A stretch of 64,000 nt of DNA from Trigonopsis variabilis (Eukaryota; Ascomycota; Trigonopsidomycetes; Trigonopsidales; Trigonopsidaceae): assembly GCA_003707065.3 (NCBI GenBank), contig PPXM03000001.1:248001-312000 (forward strand), read 5' to 3'. The notes below the pieces were generated by a model. That model saw only the letters and a program-made list of their open reading frames with translations, did no database searches and was not told where the DNA came from. This document shows positions 21,563-33,258 of the stretch, in pieces (positions within the stretch are counted from its first letter, which is position 1; each line of letters opens with the position of its first letter). Position numbers and translations under genes: made by a program.

Positions 21563-24090
21563 TCATATAGTCAACCTTTGGAAAAGATCCTGTATCTGTC
21601 TCTGCTCTGAGCCTTGAGTGCGCGCAATTAAAGATTCAAAAATAGGACGATCATTTGCAGTATAGGCTTCCTTCGCAGCCTGAACAAAATTACCCGTTCG
21701 AATATACATCTGGGCACGCTCACTGTGAGACAGATTCGAACATTGGGGAATGAATCGAGCAGCTAGTTTTAAATTACCCCCACGGATGCACTGATCAACA
21801 AAGATATCGAATCCAATTGGAAGATTTCGCTTTGATCTCGATAACTTCTCAACTTCAGTCCAATCACGTCTTGCTATGAGAGCCCGGAGATAAAGCCAGT
21901 AATACTGTCGTTCAGGGAATTTGAACTCCATATGGAGCTTATTAGAACGAGCGAAATGACCATTTAAAATAAGCTCATGAATAGTCTCTGCGAGTGAAAG
22001 TCCAAGTACAGAATGGGGTAACTCCTTGTCCAGCGAGAGCTGAGTTCTCAATAACCTCGACCATTCGTCGATCAATTTGGCATCACTTGATTTATTTTTG
22101 ATGTCAGCAAGTAGTTTCGCGGCCACACCAAGACGATCGAGCCGATTGTTTATATCTGAAGCGTCGAGCCCTGCCTTGAAGATAAGTCCTACGGTATCCA
22201 ACCGACGATCCTCTTGATAAAAAAAATCCTTCAGAATATCGGAGTCCTCCTCTCGAGAAACGTGTTCAAGCACAGCAGCAGCTTGAGGAGTATTGCTGAC
22301 CAATCGAAGAAAGGCTGCTAGAGGGAGTTTCTTTCTAAGTTCGTAAAGAACATATTCGAGCAAGTTCGTATCGCCACAGGCTGTGACTCTTTCCAATGCA
22401 GTAGTGTCTTCATCCATTCCGAGTAATAATGGAACTTGTCGCCCAATCCTCGGTTCATGGCTTGCCAGTAAAAGCGCAAGATGAGGGCGACCTTCGTTAA
22501 ACGCTGTTTGAGCTATTTGCTCATATGAGATTCCAGGAAGATCATTCAATCGAGATACGAGCTGTTTAGCCGCAGATTCATCATCATCTTCTCCACTTCG
22601 TACTTTCTCCTTCGCCCAATGAATATAGATCGAATCTACAGGTAGTTGAAGATAGGACGATATTCTTTCAGCTAAAGCATGCAGGTTTCTTGATAATAAC
22701 CGGTTAATAAGTCGACGAGGAGTCGATTTTAAATACTGGTCATAAGTCAGAGTGAATCCGATCTCAGAATGGCGAAGGGCATTAAGCACTCTGAGAGTCT
22801 GTGCAGCCTCAACGAAAGGCGCTGGTTCATAGAAAGGTAGAATAGATTTGCCGTAGGAAGCACAAGACAGCAGCTTTTTTTGAAGAGCAGGATCGAACTC
22901 GGAGAGAGCAGCATGGATACATGAATCAATTGCTTCCTCTAATCGAGGACGTAATATTTCAAAGCTATCGTCAGCTTTAATGGTCTTTTCCTTTAGTTGT
23001 TCCACGGCATCAACAAGTATAGCCCCTGGAGCTATCGACCCAAGCTTGAAGATATCCACATAGGCCTGTGTTATCTTGGATAAGAAGTCGCAAGAAGATT
23101 CAGAGAAGATTCTCAATCCATCAAATTCAGGACAGAAAGCAAACGGTTCAGCAATTGGAAAAGTCTTCGAAGCACCATCTAAGTTGTAAAGAGTAAAAAA
23201 GAGAGGCCAAGATAGAACGATCGCATCATTTCCGCACCACAATAGCTTTTCAGGAATGTCCTTATAGTCGACTTTAAATGTAGAGATGGCATCCAGGGTA
23301 TCAGTGGTGTATACAGTAATCGAGGAATCGTTGGTATTGTAGAAGGCCGCGGCCAGCTGACCAGGGCTGACGCATGACAGAATGAATGGACCAGAGTTTA
23401 GTGAATTATGAGGCCCTGTTGAAGAGAATGTGCTTAAGATAGGACCGATCGATGCAATCACATCAATGTGTCGGGAGTCGCGAGAGAAGATGCACCAACT
23501 AGTGATCTGCTCCATTCCTGCGTTTGATTCGATATATCGAGGTCTGTGGTCATCAAAACGTGCTAAGACATAGCGTTTGTTGGATAAAAGCGCGCAGACA
23601 CCCCCCGACCAGAATTGACATTCATTAACTCCATAGTCTTCGGCCTCATGACCCAAAGAGAACATCGAAAAATTCCCATTAAACCCATCATATATCCTCA
23701 CTTGTCCTTCACTGTTGACAATTACAAGATTTTCGTCATCACTCCATCCCACACCTCGAATACGTCCTTTATCCCAGGATATCTTCTGTATCAAATTCCC
23801 AGACGCCGAAAAAATAGAAATTACCGAAAAAAGTTGCCCTCTATATCCATGCGCTTTAGATTCATCTAGAGTGACCGCTGCCTATTAGCATATCTAATAG
23901 CTTCGACTCCATACCAAGTGCCCCTCCATAAGGGGAGCCAACCACAAAACACTCCTCCAGATGTATGTCATCCCAATTCGATTTATATAATTGAATCTTT
24001 CGAAATAGATCATTCCCTACTCGTTCCCAACCTAACATTAATATACTGGTCAGTATATTCATTTCTCTTACCATCTCTCGGATCTCTCAT
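21563..24090 (-). CDS. VPS16: Vps16, HOPS/CORVET tethering subunit
   Basis: Core class C Vps subunit that tethers endosomes and vacuoles before fusion. Exons are 24090..24072, 24031..23915 and 23877..21563 (816 residues, usual length). The first exon is only 19 nt. Splicing rebuilds the conserved start GWERVGNDLFRKIQLY and the SPYGGALAVTLDESK block (families show PYGGPIAL). The Vps16 N-terminal beta-propeller region covers roughly residues 1-400 and the alpha-helical Vps16 C-terminal domain the rest (for example HMEFKFPERQYYWL, LAARFIPQC, YIRTGNFVQAAKEA). The introns are 40 and 37 nt; the second has an unusual AGGCAG acceptor just after a CTAAT branch site. Confidence 0.93.
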
Positions 24091-24153
24091 GAAGCAAAGA
24101 TGCAACAAGTAACACCTTGGCGAGAAGATGCTAATAAAAATAAATAATGGCGA

Positions 24154-25379
24154 ATGTCTCTTGTCTCTCTGCTGAAATCAATTTCTCAAGAGACTCAGGC
24201 TTGCGTTGTAGTAGATGCGATTACTGGGAATCGCAGTGGTATGAGATGTAGCACTTTTGGGAAATTCGCGATGCTAAGCGTTGTCAATCCCGTAACCAAC
24301 CCGAGAATCGACAGAGACTACTTGCAACTTGCTTGGATGGATGTCACTGAACTGCGAAAGACTTTCAGTGAGCAGTTAGGTTATGAGATTGAGATAAACC
24401 TACTTTTGACATCGTTATTATCGTTAGCTGGAGGAGGTCACTCACTCGTTGTTAGTCCTGCAGGAAAAGTTGAAGCTGTTGGAAGGCAATTAGAACTGGT
24501 AAGAATCTTCCTTAATCGTCTTCTTATTACAGATTGGTTGTAATGTGCTAGGCCTTTGCACTAGGCGAATACGTTTGTGTGCTGATACTATTGTTAGTTC
24601 TCTAGCAAGCTTCCTAATCGACAACTCGGAAAAACCTCAAGAAGCTAATAGACACATCTTAGCGAATTTCATAATTCTGGATAATCTCCAGGAGTCCGGA
24701 AGGGCGGTACAAGGTTTCTTGACAGAGGTAAGGCGATCGAGAATGACAGACTAACAAAAGATAATGGTAAATGGCTACGGATCTCAAGTTGGTGATACTC
24801 ATGTCGTATGTCCTGATCCATTTATAATTATTGGCTTGGTGACCAATGAAAGCGATTTGATCGAGTTTCCAACGTTTGTAAGTTGAAGACTAGTTATGAA
24901 TTAATCTCAAGGCTGATTGCTTCTTATTTAGCCATAATCTTCAGGGGACTGATTTTTTTGACCAGGATCTACCCCCACTCCGATGTCAGCAACTATTCGG
25001 GCCTATGCAGCTGGAGCATCTGAAGGAAGAAGTTCGAAAAGTAGCCTTGATCCATGACTTACGCCAATATATGGACGACCTAATTGTTTTCTTACGGACA
25101 CACTGGGCAGTGAAATCTGGAGCCACTCCTGCTGGAGGCAGAGCTCTCGGTGCTGCTGTACGATTATTTGCATATATACATGGAAGAGACTATGTCACCC
25201 CTCCCGTCGTTCGGATTGCTTTTCTTAAAGTCTATGCTCATCGTCTTATCCTAAGACAGCCTTCAGAAATAAGAAGTATTCTCTGGGGAAGCAAAATCGA
25301 AGTTCTTGAGAGAGAAATTATTCCATCTCGAGTAAGAGTGCTCGAAGACGTGCTCACTCTAGTGCCAGTTCCTCGGTGA
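24154..25379 (+). CDS. ChlI/MoxR AAA-lid protein (fungal 'magnesium chelatase-like')
   Basis: Function unknown. Exons are 24154..24498, 24533..24727, 24761..24877 and 24945..25379 (363 residues); all junctions are in phase 0. The C-terminal third (VALIHDLRQYMDDLIVFLRTHWAVKSGATP ... GRDYVTPPVVRIAFLKVYAHRLIL) matches the helical lid of ChlI/MoxR AAA+ ATPases as found in an uncharacterised fungal family. The middle (NFIILDNLQESGRAVQGFLTE) sits where Walker B and the following helix would be. No Walker A (GxxGxGKS/T) is present in the N-terminal part, so the protein probably does not hydrolyse ATP. The third intron (67 nt) has two candidate acceptors; I used the one that keeps frame. It is divergent from VPS16 with only 63 nt between start codons. 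Confidence 0.6.
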
Positions 25380-25583
25380 CTTAAACGCACATATGAATGA
25401 GATGATGACGATCATTACTTTTTACATAGAAGATAAGATCCTAGCTCTTGCCTCCATTAGACAATGATGAGAAATAGCAAAGTTGGATGCAGAGTTGTCT
25501 ATAAATTGCCAGATAATTTTGAGGCTCGATCTTGAGCTATATCACACATAGCCTGTTGTTAATACTTCGATGTATAAAAGGGC

Positions 25584-26066
25584 TTATACCTCTATTGCTT
25601 CGATCTTTTCGGCGCTGTAATCATTGCGATCGATACGTCGAAGCATATCTTTCATGATTGCAGGACGAGACCTGCCGTTGACAAAGACCACGTAACGAAG
25701 ACCTGGAAAGACTTCTTCGTACTTTTCATTGAGCTGTTGAAATTGTTTAGCTTGCTGAATGTCAGATTGAAGATTGGCTTGCTCTGCGCGAGACTGATTA
25801 CTGTCAATTTTCTTGGCACCCAATCGAGGATGAGCTGCTATAATCTCCTGAGAGAGCCTGTCCTCTTTCGGATCAACAGACCTCACTAAATCAAGAAGTT
25901 TTTTTCGAATTGAAGCTATCAATATGACGTAGGAGTCAGCCTCAGGAAGGGGTACCAATCGGGACGTCAAAGCAGAGCAAGGCTCAAAGAGGAGATCCAA
26001 AACCCGCACCTGATCGTCTATGGGAAGGGTTGTTAGGATTTTGCAGGCAGGTATCCTCACGGACAT
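25584..26066 (-). CDS. OHCU decarboxylase (purine/urate degradation)
   Basis: Predicted 2-oxo-4-hydroxy-4-carboxy-5-ureidoimidazoline decarboxylase, which makes S-allantoin after urate oxidase and hydroxyisourate hydrolase. It is a single exon of 160 residues. Visible family marks are the HPRLG motif with its catalytic histidine (middle of the protein), the SRAEQANL segment, and the C-terminal NEKYEEVFPGLRYVVFVNGRSRPAI block. The ATG at 26066 is preferred over an upstream non-ATG extension. No urate oxidase or other purine-catabolic gene is next to it. An NCS1 permease lies some 28 kb away. Confidence 0.85.
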   Translation of the reverse strand: MSVRIPACKILTTLPIDDQVRVLDLLFEPCSALTSRLVPLPEADSYVILIASIRKKLLDLVRSVDPKEDRLSQEIIAAHPRLGAKKIDSNQSRAEQANLQSDIQQAKQFQQLNEKYEEVFPGLRYVVFVNGRSRPAIMKDMLRRIDRNDYSAEKIEAIEV

Positions 26067-26570
26067 GACCAAGGATGAGAGGGAAGAAATCGCCAGAGTG
26101 TTACAACAGTCCGTTGCTTGCCGAGGCGAATGTAGTAGGAGGTGAAAGCTCGATACCGGCTAATAAACTATGTAATGAACACCCTATGACATGAATCTAG
26201 GTAGAGAATATGAGAAACGCGCATTACATGAAATAAATTTGCTGCAGCATACACACGGATCCTGGTACCGCCTAAAGCGTCAATATTGATATATATTATA
26301 ATTCCGAATTATTTAACGATCTTGTTTTGTCAACAGAAAAATAAGCACAGTGGCATGACTGTTGTGTATGGGATACGTTAAGAAACGGCTTCCGACTCAC
26401 GAATGAAGTCAAATTAGGATAAAAGCGAGGGGTGAGGGCTTGTACTGCCGAAGGTCGTCACTGAGATAAGGCCGGGGTAACGTCGCGTAGGATGGAGGAG
26501 CGGAAGAGGCCGAAGTGATCACTGCTCCCAAAGCCCGCTCAATTTCCGAACTTATAGATCTTCGATCAAA
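26067..26570. other. Divergent intergenic region OHCU decarboxylase/CAB2
   Basis: 504 nt without a gene; expected to hold both promoters. An AT-rich patch (near 26285-26315) is the only feature noted. Confidence 0.4.
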
Positions 26571-27707
26571 ATGTCATTTGACAGTCGATTTAGCAAGGAA
26601 GATCTAAAACATGCAATTGATAGATCAATTCCTACCCCTCAACCTGCCGAGCAGAACGATGAGGACATATATTTCGCTACGAACAGTCCTCCAGACTATC
26701 TGGATGAACTGGCAAAGGAAGCCGAGGAGTTTATCAATTTGCATAAATCGGGCAATACGCGAATTGTCTTGGTTACAGTACGTTGAGAAATGTTACGAAT
26801 ACTAAGAGAGAGTCTGGAGGCACGACGGTACCTCTGGAGAATCAAACGGTTCGCTTTGTTGACAACTTCTCGGCCGGTACCAGAGGAGCTGCATCAGCTG
26901 AATATTTCCTAGAAAATGGGTACGCAGTGATTTTTCTTCATCGTCAGTTTAGTCTTTTGCCATACTCGAGACATTACTCCCATTCAAAACGGTGCTTCCT
27001 TGATTTCATGGACGATCAAAATGGACATGTTGTTGGTAAGTGAATAGGTTTGTGAAACAAGTTTCTTAATCTTAGTGCGACCTGAATATCAAAAAGAGAT
27101 GCTAGAAGTTCTACGCAAGTACCGAAGCGCTCGTGATAAGAATATGTTATTACTACTACCTTTTACCACGGTCAATCAATATCTATATTCTTTGAGAACG
27201 ATCAGTCATGCTTTGTTTCCTTTAGGTAGTAGGACTTTGTTTTACTTGGCAGCGGCAGTGTCTGATTTCTTTATTCCTCAGAACCACATGGCAGAACACA
27301 AAATCCAATCGGAGGGGGGAGGAAAAAAACTAGTGATTAATTTGGATCCTGTGCCAAAGTTTCTTAAGAGATTGGCTACTCAGTGGGCGCCTAGTGCCAT
27401 GATAATCTCGTTCAAGGTATGAAGTATTTGATTCTCTTTTATTAATCATTGATAGCTGGAGACTGATTCTTCGATCTTAATATCCAAAGCTGAGAATGCA
27501 TTGACCCGATATGGGCACCAGTTGGTCATTGGAAACTTGCTACAGACTCGAAAGTATGAAGTTGTCTTTGTTACGCCTGGGCCTCATCATGAATGGATCC
27601 GAATAGACAAAGACCAGGCAGACCATGGTCTAGATATCGAGTCCAAGATAATTCCTAGAGTCATTAGGTTGCATGATGAGTGGATATCCAAACATAAGGG
27701 CAACTGA
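26571..27707 (+). CDS. CAB2: Phosphopantothenate-cysteine ligase (coenzyme A synthesis)
   Basis: Joins 4'-phosphopantothenate to cysteine, the second step of CoA synthesis. Exons are 26571..26777, 26813..27035, 27076..27416 and 27456..27707 (340 residues), with introns of 35, 40 and 39 nt. Splicing restores [20 protein letters not shown], the nucleotide-binding start of the eukaryotic enzyme, followed by [29 protein letters not shown] and [12 protein letters not shown] mark the DFP active-site region, and the C-terminus carries [22 protein letters not shown]. All expected blocks are present, so the gene looks functional. Confidence 0.92.
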
Positions 27708-29158
27708 TTGCTAATGCCTCTTTGCAAGGCGATTTGATACCTAAATATCGCTGTTTGGTCTATGATAACGTCAACAGAAAAACTTAGCAACCAAATCGTG
27801 GAAAGGTGTTAGAACTATATGCTGACTTACAAGACGGGGAAATGAGGAAACAATAAGAGAAAAGAGTGTATTCCAGTAATTAGACTACGGTAGTTATCGG
27901 ATGAAAGCTTTGATATGAGCTTGAGTACGTGTGTAAGCTGCGATACTATGTACAATCAAGAGTAATAATTAAATTATAGTCTATCTGATTTGGGCGTTAA
28001 CATCACCACAACGGATCAATCAGCCTTCGAGAGCTGGGCATTTGGGAGGACATTGTTTGCCATAAATGACTGCCGGGTGATGCAGAGATGAGAAAGATAT
28101 TATCTTGAACTTGAAATCTAATTGCAAGTTGAAATGAATCAACCTGGCTATACGCTCTTATCAAATTCAACCACATAGTGTTGGAAAGACTCGTCAGCAA
28201 AGAATAGACAGTGATCGATACCCACTTATATTCTCCTTCAGGACGCGCAACAAACAATATGGAAAGCAAGCAAGCATGTCAGTCGCATGCAAAGGATTAG
28301 TATGCTCAGCAAGCTACACAAATGCAGGGCAGACTGATTCCAAAGAGACAAGATATTAGGTAAGAGGCATATATACTCACGTGCGTGTCCTGATATCTGC
28401 ATCCGAGACCAGTTGAGAATTTGTAAGTGCTTCTCATCACTGTTTATGAGACCCTGTTTTCATAATGTAAGCCAAGCAAACCGAATAAGCAGTACGAAAG
28501 GAAGTATTTACTGATGACATATCAGATACGAACCCAGAAACTGAAAAGCTTTTGAGTATTTGAATTCATCCAAAAAGCAGGCAATGATGTTTCTAGCATC
28601 CAATGATGGTTGGTTCCGGAAAAAGTGGTCTGTTACAATTAATAAAATGTAAACGGGTGATGTTTATCCGTCGGCCGACTTGTCTTCCGGCCGATGTCTT
28701 TCATAGCGCAGAAAAAAAACTTTAAAAAAAGGATGCCGTAGGCTATAAAGATACTATAATACTATAATAGTATCTTTATAGCCTACGGCATCCAGAAATT
28801 CATTAACTGCTTTTCGCAAAGACTTTGGCTACGTCTGCGCTCGTAGTAGTGTGCAGTGCTTGTCGTTGTCGTAAGCAGGATACCAACCTAACTTATCCAT
28901 CATCAGCACCAAGAAGGCATTTTAGTGGATAAGGAGATTGGTTGTTCCAGAGTTTTATATTTGAAAATTAATACATGTCTATATAACTGTCGGTCACCAT
29001 TGATAAATACAAAGTAATTATCTTTAGGTTTATCTATATTCAGTGGTTCAGTCACTACCTTGTTGCCAGAAAGCTTCACTTACAAGATAGATTACGTTGG
29101 GCTATAGGCTGACTACTCTCGACAACAGCTAAGTTGTTGGCCTTGAATCTTTATAGCC
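27708..29158. other. 1.45-kb stretch without a recognised gene; contains a perfect hairpin
   Basis: The longest gene-free stretch of the window. Minus-strand open pieces at 28003..28269 and around 28330..28640 have GT..AG borders (for example a GTGAGT donor near 28380) but give no protein I recognise. A 27-bp perfect inverted repeat lies at 28731..28793. The stretch may hold a non-coding or small spliced gene on the minus strand. Confidence 0.35.
28731..28793. repeat. 27-bp perfect inverted repeat with 9-nt loop
   Basis: The left arm is 28731..28757 and the right arm 28767..28793, exact reverse complements of each other, starting GGATGCCGTAGG and ending CCTACGGCATCC. The loop (28758..28766) is AT-only apart from one C, and an ACTATA unit repeats across the centre. 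The stem would be very stable as RNA or as a DNA cruciform. Confidence 0.9.
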
Positions 29159-32074
29159 ATGGCTGTTTGGAGCTTAGTAAAATCGACCGCTCAGTCACTG
29201 GCGGATTGGATTTCATATCAAGGCCAACAGCTCAATACTCCTCCTTTGATTAATCATAGTGATGATGCGTCAACATCATATGAGAATCCAGGTATGTGTT
29301 TTCTCTTATCTTTCGGTTTTCTTTTTATTCTTGGAGCCTGCACATAAATTGATAAACCACGGTTTTCTTCCTGCTTTCTAACTTTTACCTAGCAATGTCT
29401 TCCCTTCGTCAGTCATCTTCCATCGATTCTCAGCGCTATCTCTCGACTCGTCCGTCCCTTCATTCTCGAACATTTAGCCACGTCTCCACCCTCTCTTCTC
29501 ATCCTTCCCGACTTAGTGATCACTCCAATTATAGTGAAGCGGATTCAACTACAAATTCTATTGAAAACCGCAATTCTGTTCCGTTGGATCCTATCTCGGC
29601 GCATCTCAGAACAAGATCAGATAATGCTGGACCTATCCTCTCCAAGATGTCTCATACCTCTCACAATGACGATACAGATGCTGACGATCCACCATCTCTA
29701 TTAATAAACAAGCCTCGAAAGTAAGTATATCCCTCCTTTCTTCAGAAGTCAAGTTTCTTCCCTTTTTCTTCGCACTCATTCAAACTCTCTGGACTGTCAC
29801 TTTTGGCTCTTACTAATTTCTAGACGGCTGTTTTTTCGACATTTACTGCACGGGAAAAATGATGCTAGTAGCAGTGAAGACGATGCACCAAATACTAACT
29901 CTCGACGGGCATCCACGTCTAGTCAACAGGTCTGTACCGATCTCTTAAATGAATGGGGCGAACGGGGTCTGAGTCCAAGGTACATTGCGGTGAAATCTCA
30001 TCATAAGCGAACAAAAGTTTATAATCATCTTTTCTTGGCTCAAGAGATTAATATCCCTACTCTTTTAAATGATAATATATCCTATTCATCTCCTCAAACT
30101 AGCTCGACAACCTCTCTTTCTCTTACTGGCGCAAAATTACCGAAGACTTTTCCTTTATGGACACTAAAATTCAGTTTGGATGGTCGCTTTCTTGCAGTAG
30201 GAGGCCAAGACGCTGCGATTCGTGTCTTCAAAGTCATCGAGACTGAACGAGAGCGCGTTCAATCTTACCCTGGATTATATCCCAATCAGAAAGTGAGACG
30301 CCTTCTCGAATCTTGTGCGCCAGTATTTTTACCAAGACCCGTCCGGACATTTAGCCAGCATTATGGCGAAATACTCGCAATTTCTTGGAGTCGGAATAAT
30401 TTCATCTTGTCATCTTCCGTTGATAAGACGGTAAGACTGTGGCATGTCGAAAAAGACTTCTGTCTGGGTGTTTTCCCTCATCACGACTTGATCACTGCTC
30501 TATCGTTTCACTTATCCGATGATCGCTTTTTCGTCTCCACCTGTTCATCGGGCCACTTGCGTCTGTGGTCAATCACCGAAAGAGAGGTTGTCTATGACAC
30601 CGTTGTCAATGATGTGCCAACTGCGTTGTGTTTTACCGCGGATGGTAATGAGATCGTGGTAGGGACTCTTCATGGCTACATTTATGTCTACCTCACGCTT
30701 GGGCTGAGACTCGTCGCGAGCAGTAATATCTACGTTAAGGACGGAAACAAGATCAAGAGTGGAGCAGCCTGCAAAATCACTGGTATATCGGTGGTCAAAA
30801 TGAAATTTCGCTCCACTTATCAGCTTCTGGTTACTAGCAATGATTCTAAGATCCGTTTAGTAGATATGGACACTCTGTCGTGCTGGAAGAGATTGAAAGG
30901 ATTGACTAACACCGCATCAAATATCAGCGCTTCCTTTAACGGAGACTACTCTATGATTATATCAGGAAGTGAAAACGGACAGATTTACATTTGGGACGTC
31001 CTAGCTGCTCAACAGGTCCAATCCCATAAAGCCTTTGGCCGATATGAGCATTTTAAAGCACACAAGAGTATAGTGACGAATGCTGTATTTGCTCCTGAAG
31101 AGACTAGCAAGCTCTTAGCAACCTCCGGAGATCCGATTTTCCGACTGGCTGCTTGTGGACCAGAGGCGCTTCGAGGATGTTCTAGAGATCTCGTTCGCCG
31201 GTTCGCTTCTCCTGACGCGCTTTCTCCGGGATCTAGGCATTCTATATGTGTTGCTCAGAGTCATAATGACTATAGTGGTATACTGGATTCTTCAACTGCG
31301 TTGAATAACGGCTCTGTAAATGGTGAAGATCTCGACATGTCTACAAGCAGCGAAGATCTCGATACATGTGATTGGAAGCCAGATTTAGTACCCGAGGGAT
31401 CCATTATTGTGTCCTCTGATTTACAGGGGAACATCAGTATCTACCGACAGGATTATGCTTATGATGCAAGACGTGCTGCTTTTGCTGGATTAACGAATGT
31501 TCTTAGTAACAAGCGAAAACTTAATAAGGCTTTCTATAAAAATGACGATGGTTCTCTCTCTTTGAGCAGACTGTCCTCCATTGAGTTGTCCCGTTCCCGG
31601 TCTCCATCATTGCATCGGTTGTCCCGCATTGTTCATGATGTTGGTCATCTCGACCAGCGAGAAAGTCCTCGCGGCGGAATTAGCTCTTCTCGTCAGGAGT
31701 CTCTTCGCCGGGCGAAGCCTCGGTCGATAGCTGAGTCTAATGGAAATGACGGACAAAACAAGTCACCAATGTATACCCCAAAGCAAGATATAGATAAGCT
31801 GCGGAACCCGAATTATATGCCGCGATCTTCGTCCCCACTCCACCGATCTTTATTCATTGAAGATCCTATTCAATTTCCAGATTTGTCGGAATTCAATAAG
31901 AATGGGGGAATTCCACGGTCTGCTTCTCTCTCAGGATCGACGAAAATTCGCACGGGAAGAGACAACTCTCCATCTATTCAGCGAGGTACGAAGGGATCAA
32001 AATCTCTCTACAGTCCGGTAGGAACATATCCCCGTACCCATGATCATCTGGTAAAGTTCGATTCAAATGCTTGA
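29159..32074 (+). CDS. WD40 repeat protein of the WDR44 / DGR2-YMR102C family
   Basis: Exons are 29159..29291, 29393..29720 and 29825 minus 1 (29824)..32074, coding for 903 residues. The N-terminal 280 residues are Ser/Arg-rich and probably disordered, then comes the family hallmark YIAVKSHHKRTKVYNHLFLAQEI. The beta-propeller follows: LWTLKFSLDGRFLAVGGQD ending IRVFKV, ILAISWSRNNFILSSSVDKT ending VRLWHVE, ITALSFHLSDDRFFVSTCSS ending LRLWSI, and a blade ending IYIWDV. The C-terminal 250 residues are again low-complexity and Ser/Arg-rich. The animal relative WDR44 binds Rab11 and ER-endosome contacts; the yeast members Dgr2/Ymr102c are little studied. The two introns (101 and 103 nt) are longer than most here. 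Confidence 0.85.
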
Positions 32075-32211
32075 AGGGAGCACAACTGTGCATGGGGGAG
32101 AATACAGGGCCATTTTTATGGATGAAAATGACGCGAAGAAAGAATATGAGTCAAACGGTCATGAGATTGAAATTGCTAAATGTAAATAAAAAGGGCACTA
32201 GGTTCATTAGG

Positions 32212-33258
32212 CTATGGTACACAAGAGTTATTTGAGGTCTGTTTGTCAAGAGAAGGCAGCCAGAAGACGACCTCCGTATCGGCCGTTGCAAGCATGAAGT
32301 TTCTGGGATTAAAGGCCACAATATTTGGAAAGCCATAATCGCAATCGATGTTTGCTATTGGAGATCGTTGCGAATTCTGTTGCTTATCGGAAAAAGGAGG
32401 ATCAGCGAGATCGTAGACTGCGATTTTCTTATCACCCGAGCCGGAAAGCACGAACCGGGAATCGGGGGTAAAAGTAACTGACCCGGAGGTATATAGGCGA
32501 GGCTTAGGTAAAGGAGCATGACCGGAAAGGTAGCAAAGAGTCGTTCCGTTAAAAGCGTCTAAGACAACGTGGAGAGCTTGTTTGGTTCCTAGCAAGATGT
32601 ACTTTCCGTCATTTGAGAATTCCAATTTCGAAAACGAAACATGCTGAGGCAGATCGAGTTTGAATGAGGCAAAGGGTTCAGCATCAAAGTTGCGGAGGTC
32701 GTAGAGATATATTTCTAAGGAGGATTCACAAGCCACCGCAAAGACAAGTCCCGCTGGATCGAAGGCGACTAAATTGGGAGCCAGGATTGTAAGAAGGCCA
32801 TGACAGGAAGATGAGCGGAGGTCCCAAAGACGGATAGTATGATCGAGCGATGAAGAGAGAAACTGATCTCCAAGGGGACAGAGTTCTAGATCGATAACCT
32901 TGCGTTTATGCCCTTTGAAATAACGTATATAAGAGTTATCATGTAGAGAAAGATAGCGGATGGTATCATCTTCCTTAGTCGAAGCGTAAACACAATTCAT
33001 AGCATGATGGGTAAATCTAGCCAGATGCGCACCATACTTTTTCGAGTAAAGCGTCTTTGAATGTTTTCCCGATCGACAATCATATAATTGAATTGTCTCA
33101 TCTTCTGCTGTCGTAAGAGCAAAATGCCCAGAGTCATCGAAATCAATCGAAGTCACCGACATGCCCGTCTCATAGGTGTTGAAGAGTTTTGTTGGCCGCA
33201 ACGATAAAATAGATTCCCGACTTATGCGAGCTGTGTGAAGTTTTTGCTTGTCTCCCAT
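32212..33258 (-). CDS. SWD2: Swd2/WDR82, COMPASS and CPF subunit
   Basis: WD40 protein shared by the Set1 H3K4 methyltransferase complex and the cleavage/polyadenylation factor. It is a single exon of 348 residues, a normal length, with an ATG at 33258. The protein opens with SLRPTKLFNTYETGMSVTSI, then FDDSGHFALTTAEDETIQLY, RYFKGHKRKVIDLELCPLGD, FLSSSLDHTIRLWDLRS, VAFDPAGLVFAVACES and FVLSGSGDKKIAVYDL. These blocks and their order match Swd2/WDR82. Fission yeast has two paralogues, Swd2.1 in COMPASS and Swd2.2 in CPF; I cannot tell which this one corresponds to. It is convergent with the WDR44-like gene. Confidence 0.9.
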   Translation of the reverse strand: MGDKQKLHTARISRESILSLRPTKLFNTYETGMSVTSIDFDDSGHFALTTAEDETIQLYDCRSGKHSKTLYSKKYGAHLARFTHHAMNCVYASTKEDDTIRYLSLHDNSYIRYFKGHKRKVIDLELCPLGDQFLSSSLDHTIRLWDLRSSSCHGLLTILAPNLVAFDPAGLVFAVACESSLEIYLYDLRNFDAEPFASFKLDLPQHVSFSKLEFSNDGKYILLGTKQALHVVLDAFNGTTLCYLSGHAPLPKPRLYTSGSVTFTPDSRFVLSGSGDKKIAVYDLADPPFSDKQQNSQRSPIANIDCDYGFPNIVAFNPRNFMLATADTEVVFWLPSLDKQTSNNSCVP

